Shown here piece by piece: positions 1 to 10,989 of a stretch of 64,000 nucleotides of DNA. The stretch is taken from assembly GCA_977006965.1 (NCBI GenBank), contig OZ345358.1, forward strand, positions 2,604,001 through 2,668,000, in the 5' to 3' direction. The notes beneath the pieces were generated by a model. It was not told the origin of the DNA. It was given only the letters and a program-made list of their open reading frames with translations, and made no database searches. Source of the stretch: Phymatolithon calcareum (Eukaryota > Rhodophyta > Florideophyceae > Hapalidiales). The stretch's first letter is position 1. Each line of letters begins with the position of its first letter. A program made the translations under genes and the position numbers.

Positions 1-1794
1 CATTGTTCGGGTCGGGCTGTTAGTCGACGGAAATTCATCGGCAGAGTTCGGAGCAAAACGGTAGAAGATCTGTGCAGAGAGAAACCCGTAGCGATAATCC
101 AATATTTGAACGAAGAGAACTTGCTCGAGAGCAAGTTTAGGCGTTAACTTAAAAATTGACGTCATCTGCAATAAAGAAAGAAAGAAATACTCATGGGGGG
201 CGTAGGGGCCGAGATTTTCGGGCGAAGCATAGTGATTCTGCGTGCACAATGCACATGGCGTCTATCCAGGGAAGATAAGATGAGGACTCTTCTTGATTCG
301 ATTTTAGTACTTGGAAAGGTTGTGGAAGAGACAAGCGACACTGGGGCGGAGCTGGAACTCGAAATTCTTGACCGCGTGCGAAAATCAAACACGCCAACCG
401 ACATCCAAGACAGAGGCGCCAGCCGACGTGCCTGGGAACAACAAGAAGAACGTCGTGGCAGGAAAATTACCTTTTCCAAGAATGGTATACCGCACCAAGC
501 AGTGAGGATGAAAGAAAGCAGGCACAGGATTCTCTGTGCAAGATGGTTTGTAGGTCAATTTCCAAGAAATCCTCCGAAGTTGATAGAAGAATAGACAGTC
601 AAGAAGAAGAAGAGTATATTTTTATTTAAAAGTTACCAACGCATCTGACGACACTTTGGGCAACTTTGCGAGTGCCATGCGAACATAGCAAGGGTCTGAC
701 TTGATTTTCGACAAGTGAGTGCGACACCATCTGGTGGGGTACCAAAACCTACCTCGGGATCAGGAAACGGCCAGTCAAGGTGCATGGGCAGTTAGAACAC
801 TCAACAGCATCATGAGAAAGCCTACATGAACCCCTACAAAGGAGAACAACGTGGCCCGAGCCATTGGCGAGATACTACTACGTAATCCTGATTAAGGCAA
901 CTGAAGTTTCAAGTCTAGTAGAATGCTAATAAGAAAGATGCCGACTTTCCTCAGGTTGGGTCACAGGGTACAGTCTCAATAAATCCTAGGATTTATTGAA
1001 GAGCTTTTTTAATTCGATTAATCGTAATTAAAACTGCAATTAATCGAATTCGATTTTGGTGCACTCAGCTGACTCGTGAGTGAGGCTGGCGGTGTATTAT
1101 TGGCTGAAATGTATGACACGTGTCCGAAACACCTGATGCCTGCCTATTGAAGACGTGAATGACCTTCTGTATCATACTGAAAATTGTCTCGATGCAAATT
1201 GCGTTCGTTCGCGCGTGCGCACGGAATTTCGCACGTGCAGCAGCAGAGGAAATCTTGAAGCTGGGCGCATTTGCTGCACAATCATTTTCAGCTGGGACGC
1301 GGTATTGAAGGTGTCCGGGACTCTTCTAAGTAACAATCCAATGCGGAAACATATATGCAGGAGGCCGGAAATTTTTTTCCGAAAAGTATCAGCCTGCGCA
1401 CGCCCATCCATGACGTGTCGAGCCCAATGGACCTTCTACGATTAAAAAATACACCTTCAAGGTCCAACACGCAGCTGAGTTTGTCGCCAGAATTATATTT
1501 ACAAATCGACTTTTGCAGTCCCTTCACCCCAGTCGGAATACACTAGTAAAGTACTGGTTCGATGATATGGCTCGCTGCGCAAGAGTGTGCCTGTCTGCAT
1601 CGCGTTCTACGCTGCCGCTCACACGATACGCTTCAATTCCCACAATGGGACCTGAGTTCTCTGCGCCTGTAGCATAAGAGCGCACTCACCTCGAATCCAA
1701 CTGTCGAACTCGTCCCCGATATTCGCGTGCACAACGAACCCAAGCCCAACACTTGCTTCCGTACACACACGCTGACGCCAGCAGCTGCGCTGGC
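1..1794. other. Intergenic, no confident gene
   Basis: I see no convincing gene here. An open frame on the + strand at 193-594 (133 codons) has no recognisable domain and overlaps an antisense frame of similar quality. Around 1012-1051 there is an imperfect AT-rich inverted repeat with arms AATTCGATTAAT. One copy of a short dispersed repeat lies at 619-676 and is listed separately. Confidence 0.5.
619..676 (+). repeat. 58-bp dispersed repeat, copy 1 of 4
   Basis: The sequence runs from a TTTTTATTTAAAAGTTACC start through GCAACTTTGCGAGTGCC. The same unit recurs inverted at 4698-4755, direct at about 6511-6564 and inverted at about 62172-62219. Neighbouring copies in opposite orientation could be terminal inverted repeats of longer elements (619-4755 or 4698-6564), but no target duplication was found. 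Confidence 0.6.
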
Positions 1795-2697
1795 ATGTTC
1801 TGGTCGTGGAAGGATTCCTCTCTTCGCTGTTCTATGCGTCATCTTACCCTCTTCGGCCTAGTTGTTGTCGGAATTCTATGCGCACTCCATCAAGGTGTGA
1901 TCGAGACGTATCGTCGAAACCTTTCCGTTTTCTCGCGCTATGCCTCTGCACTGGCATCAGCTTCCAAATCTGGGCATGCACCATCATTAACACTGCCGCC
2001 TTCGCCGCGCAAATCTAAGGGGCTCACCGTGACTACCCTGGCATACAAGGTGCCCTACGATCGCGAGCGCGTCACCCACAATTGCCGCATGATATCGAGA
2101 ACTCGTCATCATTTCATCATCTACACTGACGATCCATCGGCGCCATACTGCAAGCTCTGTGACTGTCGCCCGTTCGTCCCCACCAACTGCCCGCCACCGG
2201 ATCCCTCCCCGAATTCCGTAAACCATTGCGAGAAGCTTGCATTTGTCGCCCGCATGGTGCCAAAGTTGCACGAGATGGTGTATCTCGACAGCGATCTCAT
2301 TATCATGAAGCGCTACTTTCTCGACCGCCTCCAAGCGCGTTCGCATGCGCACGATTTTCTCGCAAGCTACGATCAAAGTGGATATCGCGACGTGCCGAAG
2401 TATTACACGTTCATCAACAGCGGGCTCTTCTTCATGCGCTTTCTGAAGACAGCCAATTACTCTGATCTCATGCCGCGCATGTATAAATACCAGACGGGGT
2501 TCGACCAAAGTATCATGACTGGTTTCGTCTTTGACGAGTACCGCAATTGGGATACATTCTCTTGGAAGTGGCACTGTAGGGCGGTGCTGCGCACGAACCA
2601 GGATATACCGCTGAGGGAATGCTACACGATCCATGACCGCGCAGAGGAGGACGTGCTCAGACAGCGGCTCAATTTCTCGTTGCTGACCATTCCGTGA
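1795..2697 (+). CDS. Type II membrane glycosyltransferase-like protein
   Basis: Single-exon frame of about 300 residues from the ATG at 1795; a second in-frame ATG at 1834 begins directly before the hydrophobic stretch LTLFGLVVVGILCAL, a likely Golgi signal anchor. The lumenal part has a nucleotide-sugar-transferase look: FIIYTDDP, a cysteine-rich stretch, then VYLDSDLIIMK, which contains the DxD metal/sugar-nucleotide site. FINSGLFFMR, GFDQSIM and CYTIHD follow, in the order typical of GT8-like folds. Inference: it transfers a sugar to a glycan or protein in the secretory pathway. The donor and exact GT family cannot be read. No neighbour suggests an operon-like context. The start could also lie at 1753 if a non-ATG codon were used, which is unlikely. 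Confidence 0.75.
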   Translation: MFWSWKDSSLRCSMRHLTLFGLVVVGILCALHQGVIETYRRNLSVFSRYASALASASKSGHAPSLTLPPSPRKSKGLTVTTLAYKVPYDRERVTHNCRMISRTRHHFIIYTDDPSAPYCKLCDCRPFVPTNCPPPDPSPNSVNHCEKLAFVARMVPKLHEMVYLDSDLIIMKRYFLDRLQARSHAHDFLASYDQSGYRDVPKYYTFINSGLFFMRFLKTANYSDLMPRMYKYQTGFDQSIMTGFVFDEYRNWDTFSWKWHCRAVLRTNQDIPLRECYTIHDRAEEDVLRQRLNFSLLTIP

Positions 2698-5078
2698 GTG
2701 TGTAAGTCCTTCAAACGAGATAGTAGCTTTTTGCCAAACGGAGCTTACTTTGTTCAGCTTTGTAGTAGTAAACCAGAATTTTAGATTCGACCTCAATAGT
2801 CGCCTTTCCCTAACTTCCAAAGAACAGCAATCTTCAGATTTCATGATAAATTGGCTAGAAAGCTTGCTGATGTGTAATTGCACTGCGCGACTTTCATTGA
2901 CACCTGCATTCTCCAGATAGTCAAGTGAACGGACCCTCAGCCCTGTCCTGCAATGCATAAACATGCGCACGGCACAGAATCCCACCACTGCTGTGAGCGA
3001 ATGCATCTGTCGATGGTTGTATTTAGTGTGACTACAGGTATTACACGCTGGACACGACAAGGTGCACGGTGCTTTTTCAAGCATTGTCTGGCGTCCCATT
3101 GTCAAGAGACGTACCGCACGCGAAAGTTTGTGGCTTTAAAGTTGCTCCCGTTTCTTCGCTCCACCGATGGAGACGGGAAGCAGAATATTAAACGATGGCA
3201 AATTTTACCATTCATAAACAATGGTGCCAACCCACCTGTCTGGTTTTGTAGCCCTTTCATCTCCACAACAACATTCTTGGGACGACCTGAGCAACCGCTT
3301 GATCAGCTGTCGGTCACTTGTATTTATCACACGGCGCGGTTCTAACCATAGTTTCCCGAGAGTGAAATGCAGAGAGCAAAGAAGGCCATCGGGAAGCCTT
3401 TAGATTCTCCGCGCCAAGGGAGGCTTTGAATGATAGGCCAAGAGCTCCTAGATGGTGTCAAGCCAGCCCCGGAATTACTCTTTGAGACACACAGACCAAA
3501 TTCAGTTGTATAAAGTTCCTGTTACTGTCGCTACGGATAAGAGAATGAACAATCAAATGATCTTTTCCTTGTCCACGACCGATGAGTTTAATCTGTGCAA
3601 CTCTTTTGTTTTAGCCAATTTTAAATGGAAAAATGTCTAGAGCAGCAGGCATTCGCTAAAACAAGCCGTCCATGGCGAATTGAAGTCCGCAGTCGACGCT
3701 GCGAGCTCTCTGAATAATCTGAACGAAGCGTGAATTTGAAAACACCTTTGTTATTTTGCTTTAGCATTGGCTACGGTACATCATATAAGTCCGGACCATC
3801 TTAGGAAGTGCACGTGAGAAAGGACAGAAAACGAAACGACGAGGTGCTCTGGCCTTGAGAAATTTACTACCCGCGTACGGACTAATCGCTGATAGCAGAC
3901 GGACATTGGGGGGGTTCGTGCGATTAAAATGCGAAGAAAGTACTCTGTAAAATTGAGGAATGAGATTTATCAAAGCCAGTCAGCTATCCACACGTTTCCA
4001 CTCCATCAAAGTGTACCACCGATTCCGAAAGGAACTTTCAGGGGAAAATGGTCTACTCTCAGCATTTGACAGGGCGTATACTCCGTTGCACCGCACGAAG
4101 CTCAACCGCAATATTACGGTTTCAGAAGTCCGCTGAGCCCCCAAAACGTCATGTACGAGGTTTGTGCCATACTGGATCATACGCCTCATTGAATTGAAGT
4201 ATTCACTCTTTTATGCATGGTTCTTTTCCACTGGTTTCAGCATCCTTTGTAGTAGAGGAGATGAATGTTCCTGTGAATCCTTATTACACGAGGTCTTACT
4301 TGGAAACTGTAGATTCTTTTGAGGTATTGACCACGGATGGTATTCTGCTGAGTATAACCCGCGATAACGTGAAGAACAATGCTCCACAACATGAAACCTT
4401 ACTATCCAAAAGAGGATTGATTCTCTATGAAAACCAAAACATGTTCCAGACTGATTTCACTCTGTTTAGCATATACTCTCCAGCTCTATTCAGAGAGCTT
4501 CCGTTGCCTGATCAAGCAGAAAGAAGAGAGCTCTGAGACAACACCGATAAAACGGACACCCCCGGTACCGCTCATACCAATAAACCTTCCATTCAATCTG
4601 ATTCTGCTCGCATTTTGGTATCACTACCGTGTTATAAGCGAAGCTTTATTTTCCGACGATACAAATCAAGCAACTACTTTCATAGAAAGAACCATTTGGC
4701 CTTTGCAAAGTTGCCCCAAGTGTCTGCATATGCGCTGGTAACTTTTAAATAAAAACTCCCGTTTCTTCTTTTTCTTTCATAGAGAGAAGACAGAAGGGGG
4801 CTGAGTGCAAAAGACAAGATCTTAGCACGTTTTTACTTAGAAAGAAGGGGTGTGGCTACACGACACGTCCCGCAGGCCAAACTAGAGGCTTTACAAAACT
4901 ACATTACCATTGCACTCTTCGTTAGCAGAATTGCTTCCGAGAATGACTAACGTTGCTCCTCTCATCGTGCTTCGCCCTGTACGTCGCAAATATCACGAGG
5001 AGCGAATTTTCCTTTGCAAACCTTCACGCCCAAGCCATACTTTTCGACTGCAATAACCATTTTTTGACCTCACAAGGC
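2698..5078. other. Intergenic, no confident gene
   Basis: Several open frames of 60-130 codons occur on both strands (for example 2953-3345 and 4213-4536 on +), but none shows domain motifs, a signal peptide or a consistent start context. An inverted copy of the 58-bp dispersed repeat lies at 4698-4755. I see nothing else supportable. Confidence 0.5.
4698..4755 (-). repeat. 58-bp dispersed repeat, copy 2 of 4
   Basis: Inverted relative to 619-676; reads TTGCCCCAAGTGTCTGC then GGTAACTTTTAAATAAAAA on the + strand. It lies about 320 bp from the 3' end of the cysteine-rich secreted gene, and a copy in opposite orientation lies beyond the other side of that gene at about 6511. Confidence 0.65.
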
Positions 5079-5870
5079 CTAGTATGCGTACGGCACATAC
5101 ATGTAGCTGTTCACCCTTTCTGTGGCGCACGTATAAGCGTCGTATGGCACAATCCTGGAAGTGCCCTTGCGCAGCATACAGATATTGCCAGTCTTCTTGT
5201 ATCCCACGCATATCCACCGACGATCGCAGCATCGAGACTTGCAGTACCCAGAATTTTTGTCTGTGTAGTGATAACACTTCCCATGACCGCGTGGTTCTAC
5301 TATGCAATAGCAGGTAGTGGGGAGACGCTTTCCGTTAATTTTGATTTTCTTCTGGAATTGGTACCTCCTCTGGTTTCTATACTTCTTGAATTCTGTTCTC
5401 CTATGCCTCTGTGCCTTGTGCTTCTTAAATATCTTCAACATCTTGGCTCTCTTTTTCGTCTTTTTCACCTTCTTGGGCTCTCTAGCGTGCTCAGTCTTCT
5501 TGTGCTTCATGGGCCTCATCGACTTCTTCGTTTTTACGTGTTCTGTCTTCTGCACTTCCCTCGCTTTGATCTCCTTCATTGGCGTTTTCCCCTTTTCGGA
5601 AGTCTTCGCCTTGGGCTTCGTCGCTTTGCCGAACTTCGTATGCCTTTGATTCATCTTTGACAATTCTTTTACAGACGACTCTCTGTTCGAAATGAACTCG
5701 GACTCCGAATGGAGAAGATTGAAAGCTAAGTCAGCACGAGCAAAGAAAGGTGTAGCTCTCTTTTCCACTCTCGGTTTGTCATTGTAAAATCCAACACGCC
5801 CAGCGCTTGCCAAATAGATGCTGCCCAAAACGACGGCTGCAGGAAGCACGAAAAACCTTGAGGCACCCAT
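5079..5870 (-). CDS. Secreted Lys-rich, Cys-rich protein of unknown function
   Basis: About 263 residues from the ATG at 5870 (MGASRFF...). The first 25 residues form a clear signal peptide (FFVLPAAVVLGSIYLASAG). A middle segment, roughly residues 70-175, is extremely basic, rich in KK, KTK and KPK runs. The last 75 residues carry about ten cysteines, including a CKSRCCDRRWIC cluster, suggesting a small disulfide-bonded domain at the end of a flexible cationic arm. Inference: an extracellular or cell-wall protein that could bind acidic polysaccharide. I do not recognise the family. It sits between oppositely oriented copies of a 58-bp repeat, so it might be cargo of a TIR element, but this is unproven. 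Confidence 0.7.
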   Translation of the reverse strand: MGASRFFVLPAAVVLGSIYLASAGRVGFYNDKPRVEKRATPFFARADLAFNLLHSESEFISNRESSVKELSKMNQRHTKFGKATKPKAKTSEKGKTPMKEIKAREVQKTEHVKTKKSMRPMKHKKTEHAREPKKVKKTKKRAKMLKIFKKHKAQRHRRTEFKKYRNQRRYQFQKKIKINGKRLPTTCYCIVEPRGHGKCYHYTDKNSGYCKSRCCDRRWICVGYKKTGNICMLRKGTSRIVPYDAYTCATERVNSYMYVPYAY

Positions 5871-6510
5871 GTTGCTCAAGCGCAAGATCAGTCTGCCCTT
5901 TTTGCTCGGGCTCTCAGATATAGAAAGAAAGGCTAGGTGATTCTAATACAGGGTTCTGTTCCCCTCGAGGAATCATTTCTTCGCGGAGCCAGGGCCGTGC
6001 TGTACTAATTTCGATATGCACTGAGAACCGACTGAATAAGTGAGCTTAATGCACAGGCAAAACGCCAAGCAATCTGAGAATGACATGGAGATCACAGCTG
6101 TCATGACTGCGATATGGCTTCAGCTAGAGCCCGGTGTCGCCAAGAAATAGCAGATCAAGATAGGAATGGCATGCTGCATGTTGACAGATCACTCTTCTGT
6201 TTCAGATATCGCCAGCCGCAGTTGCTGCAGGGTACTTGATGTGAATACCGTGCCTTTGATGAGGTGCCAATTAATTCTGCTTCGGCCGTATTGACCTTTC
6301 CCGTGTTTGAGATCATCGCCTCCACGGAAGCTCTTCCACAAGCAAGATCTACAGTATATGGTTCAGGTTTTATGGTAGCACCTCGCCCACTGGAGTGGTG
6401 GAAATAGGCAATTACTGTAACTTGCGCTGTATTGGATATCTCGCTCGTAGTATAGAATAAGAAAATGAACGGTAGTTTTTTATTTTTAAATAAAAAACTA
6501 TTGGTAACTT

Positions 6511-6564
6511 TTAAAAAAGTTACCAACGCATCTGCTGACGCTTGGGGCAATTTCCTAGTGCCAA
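6511..6564 (+). repeat. 58-bp dispersed repeat, copy 3 of 4
   Basis: Reads AAGTTACCAACGCATCTGC then GACGCTTGGGGCAATTT. It is preceded at about 6476-6510 by an AT-rich inverted repeat containing TTTTTAAATAAAAA and TTGGTAACTTTT, so the start of the unit looks locally duplicated in inverse. Confidence 0.6.
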
Positions 6565-6777
6565 GAGGTTTTGGCTGGACTCTGTCTAATGAATAGTTTC
6601 TTTTTCGTTGGTGTATCGCGATTCAGTGGACTACGAAAAATCACCTTTGGTCTTCCCGCTCGTACTATAACTAGGTCTACAGTAGATTAAAATTTAATTT
6701 TGCAACGCGCACCAATTTGAAGACTTCTGTACATTCGCAAGTGAGAAATAATCGAAAATCTTGAAGACTGTGGGCCA

Positions 6778-9250
6778 CTGCGCTTGGGTGTAGATGGACC
6801 TCTTTGTTCTCAACTTTGTCCCTTGTTTGCTTGCGAAAGCATAAATGAAGCCAAATGATACTATTATTAAGCACCTTTGACGTTAATCTACCTGGAACAT
6901 CGCAAGAACTGATCAAGCGAACATGAACCGCGCAAAACAAATGTACTTAGTTTTTGCAGTTCGGAGCAAATATTCACACAGAAGGAAGACAGTGCGACTC
7001 TTTTTATACAACGTCTCGCCCTCCCCCTTAAAGACAGGAAATCATAACTTTCTATTGACTGTTTGTTTGAAGCGAATGTTTCTCTTCGCGGATTTCCCCA
7101 GTAGCCCTTTCAAGGCAATTGAAAAGAAATTGAGAACCATAGCTGAGTTTTTAAACTGAGATCTGTTTCGCAGGGCCTCGTTTACTCCGGAATTGTGTGG
7201 CAGATGGAATAGACGTCATAACGTAGTTGTTACTATTGTTTTCGCAATTATTTCAAAAACAAGACTCCATATTGTTTGAAAAATGCCATTTTGAATAGCA
7301 TTGCTTTGCTATCCTATTGGTCACATTTTCCGCTAGTGTCTACATCGGTACATGCAGTGTAACATCATAAATAGTGTCAGCTGCACTAAATCATGGTACT
7401 ACTGAAAGCACCCGTCTTAGGAGATATGGCAAATTATTGTTGGACTGTCAATACGACACGTGTACTGATAGCTTTTGGCGCTTTTGAGTACTAGAACGCT
7501 CTGCATTTGCTGTAACACCCTCCGATATCTTGATCGCGTCGATGGCGCTGCCCGGTCATGATTACGTGGCTGGGTCACTGATATGCCTGCGCGGGATACG
7601 TACGTATTGTTTCAAATTTACTGCACCTCGACGGGCCAATACTTACCTTTGACGTGAAGCCCTGTGAACTAGCCCACGAGTAATAGGTTGCTGTCGAATA
7701 CACGAGCGCGTTGGTGGTGGAAAATAAATCGAGAAAATTATAAAAATGGCTTTTGCCCGTGAATAATTAAAAACGCGTAAAAACTTTACCGTTAGTCCTG
7801 CAGCGACCTTCCGGTCACACCGCAAGCAAGCGACGTTCTGTCTGCTTGACCTATCATGGTACAAAACGAAAGCTAGTTTACTGTACGCGATTGTTGTTTG
7901 CTCTTCTAGAAACGAAACTCCACCGTGACGATTCTACGTCAAGTATATTACTGACACTAACTTGCCACTCAGGCACAGACTGCCTTACGAAATACCGCAC
8001 TCTACAAGCCATATCTCAAGATACACAACTATGACGAACCGTAATTACCCACATGACTCCACTCCTGAGCCAAGTGGATCCGGAATCATTCTATCCAGTC
8101 GCGTGAATGTTCATGTCACTTTTACTTTCAGCCAACTGTCAGTAGACATGTCTTACACAAAATTAATACGAGAATTCATGTGTATGATAGATTTCGTGAA
8201 TAATGCATGTTCGATAATTTGGGGTTGTGGGCGATGATCTTGAATTTTGGTTACTTTTTCCACGAAAATCACGTTTTCACGATCATCTGGGAACGGTTTC
8301 GTCCGATTTGACAGAAAACATTCTCAATGAACTTGTAGGTCTTAAAATTAGACCGCTTCTCGGTACATAATTTAGCACGTTTTTGTGCCCTGGTAGACTG
8401 CCGTGTACGATACGTGAACTTGCCCTTTTTAAGGCACATTCCTTTATATGCCACAGTTTCGATACGGTTAAAAAGGATTGGCGATGCCCTCAATTAAAAA
8501 AAGCCCAGAGGAGCAATTAGAGGCCCGAAATGCATCGCCTACACTGTTTTTATTAGACTACTCGTGCTCGCGCGGATCCTAGACGCGCTGCACTTTAAAT
8601 CAATCCTGTATCCCTCACGCTGACAGACAGCTCAACGTTCTTTTTGTAGTACCACACTTCATTTTCATAATTCTCTTCCATTGTCACAAAGATAGAGAAA
8701 AATATGAAGACCTCTTGCTCAAAGAGCAGTACTGTAACTTATATTCATGATAATGATGGCACAAAGGCCACCATTTCCGTCCAAGATATTAAAAAAATGC
8801 AGAAATATTTTTGATGATTGACTACAGTCAACCCTCGATAACTGAATGGATTCTGTCGGGGTCTCAGAAATCCAGATATCGAGAATATTCCAGGAGTGAA
8901 TTTATATCATATCGCAGAAACTACACGTGTATTTCAGCTTCTAGATTCTATGAAAGAAATCAGTAATCCGACGCTGTTGCATCGCCACCACTTCTCCTTT
9001 CGCAGCTTCATCTGAGCGTGCACTACAGCCCGCAAGGCCGAGCGATCAGTTATACTGCAGAGTTTTCCGGGGGAGACAAGTCCATGTGGCAGAGGCAGCC
9101 GTTGCTGACATGCTAATTGCGGCAACCAATGCCGACGCTCTCGGTGAATCTGAGAATTCAGGTGAGAGAGAAGCGGATAGTGATGCGATTGTATAAATTC
9201 AAATAGTTTCAATTGTTGACGTCGTTAGGCTCGTGAGACCTGTCCGGCTC
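6778..9250. repeat. Large duplicated repeat, left copy (partner 40602-43450)
   Basis: Long near-collinear similarity with 40602-43450: both begin at GGGTGTAGATGGA, share TTGCTTGCGAAAGCATAAAT and the later CGGTCACACCGC/TGGTCACACCGC stretch, and end near GTTGACGTC...TTAGGCTC. They differ by small indels and by an insertion unique to the right copy (41125-41480). No intact gene is readable in either copy. The pair looks like an old high-copy transposable element rather than a recent segmental duplication. Confidence 0.75.
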
Positions 9251-10625
9251 GCAACTGCAGCATCACTGGATGATCTGGGTGACACGGATGTATTCGTGGA
9301 TATCTGAGTAAAAGTTGCACCTGCTGTGAATCAAATGTGGCAAAAAACGTGCTTGCAGCGGGTAATGTCAGAGAATCTGACGAGAGGTCAGATGGTATCG
9401 CACTTTCGGGCACCCTCACAGAAGCCCCAAAACCGCGGTCGGAGCTGGAAGTATGGACGCCGTTGACAGCGACACGCTTTACGCAGTGTTGATGTCTTCG
9501 CAGACATCCCCATACGCAGATTATGTGGTAGTTAAGATCATTTTCGACGGCACTGTCGGGATTGGGATTGCTGACGATATGGACGGCTGCGTGCTGGCGC
9601 AGTGTCAAGAGTCCCTTGTAATAAGATGCGCAGACACTCAGGAACTCTGTAGCGCAACGAACGGTCTAGCCTGATGAGGGGGAGCGAAACAAACCCCCAA
9701 AGAAAGGAGAGAATGATGTGGCAAAGTAAATGAATGGGTTAAGCGAGGGCTCGCAATGGCGCGGTAGTGCCTAGCGTGAAAGCGTCCCAGTGTGGGGACT
9801 GTCAGCTCTACTAGTTGGGGATCACAAAGGGGGAAACCAGACCCGAGAGGAGAGTGAATAGGGCGCTTTGAGGGCACCTAGAGAAGGGGGCTGAAGCCAT
9901 ACTGAGTATGCGCGTCCGATCCGGGAGAATGCTCGCTTAATGAAGCTGAAGCGTTAACCCGGGGACATGGGACCGCAGTGGATGCACCTGCAAGGAATAT
10001 TCCGATGTGGGGCAGGTCTAAGGCAAGATCAATACGGTCCAACTTGGTTGTGTTTACTTTGGTGCGCCACCCAGCGGGGTATGTATCATCGCGGGCGACA
10101 CTGTAATGCCGAAAAATGAGTTACAGTGATTACACCTATCATGCCGTTATCCTAAACTATATGTGGGATGCTAGCCTATCAGTATTAACGCAAACCCAAA
10201 AAATTGGATGGGCTATGATACCCGTCAGGAGCAATTAAGGAGCGGACCAGTCAGCCGTCGCCCCGAAATACGGGGTCGGGTCTTTTGCACGACAAACTCT
10301 TACAGATATCGGGCCGCTATAGAGATGGAGGGCTTAGAAGGCACAGCCCGCTGCTGGATGGTCAGCGCTCACTTCATTTCTCGATATGATGGCATTCGGC
10401 CTCGTGTACATAAGTACACACGTGTAGAATATGATCCGTACCACTTACTCAAAACGTTTATAAATAAAACTAAACGTAGGCGCTGTGCCTCCGGCGTCAG
10501 GATATTATTCTTAATATCTTAAAATTTCGATAAATTTCAGAGTAAACTGTATTCGTGGACGCGCGCAATATTCTGAAACTGGAGGATATACGCTTAAAGA
10601 GGATCCAGTTATCGAGAGTTGACTG
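8825..10625. mobile_element. Pogo/Tigger-type TIR element, decayed
   Basis: Left end reads CAGTCAACCCTCGATAACTG; the right end is the inverse, CAGTCAACTCTCGATAACTG on the - strand. Each end is bounded by TA (8823-8824 and 10626-10627), the expected target duplication of Tc1/mariner-pogo elements, and the CAGT start is pogo-like. The element is 1,801 bp and has no intact transposase; only short frames such as 9453-9674 remain. Related copies occur at 43021-46725 and 43492-44676. Confidence 0.7.
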
Positions 10626-10989
10626 TAAAGTATTCGTGAATGCCTCTTGTTTTCTAAAAACCGGGAATATTCAAAATTCGAGGATCCAGATAACAACTAT
10701 TGATCTTATCCACGTACAGTGTCCACTTACAGTCCGAAAAAATGTAATTCCGGCCCAGATCCGATCAGTAGGGAAAAACGGGCCATCCACTGATCCGATC
10801 CGAATCCGATCCGAAAAAATTAGCCCTCGATGGAAAAGTCCGTCCGGATCCGATCTGAATTACAGTGGACAGGACTGTACCTGGGTCTGATCCGTCCGGT
10901 CCGAGCCCTAGTTCCGAACCGGTTGATAGTGGTAAGGTCTGCCCCAATATCACCGCTTACGTGCAAAGAGCTCCTCAACGAATACCGCC
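10626..10989. repeat. GATCCG-containing repeat flanking Fanzor copy 1
   Basis: Contains a GATCCGATCCGAATCCGATC run at about 10793-10815, then AAAAAATTAGCCCTCG and GGTTGATAGTGGTAAGGTCT. The same sequence recurs, split by transposon copy II, at about 46700-46908 and 50795-51055. This left copy therefore serves as a related empty site for that insertion. Confidence 0.7.

Noticed and set aside
1987-3105. 372-codon open frame on the - strand
   Set aside because: It lies antisense to the glycosyltransferase-like gene, whose + strand frame has clear motifs and a signal anchor; the antisense frame has no domain logic.
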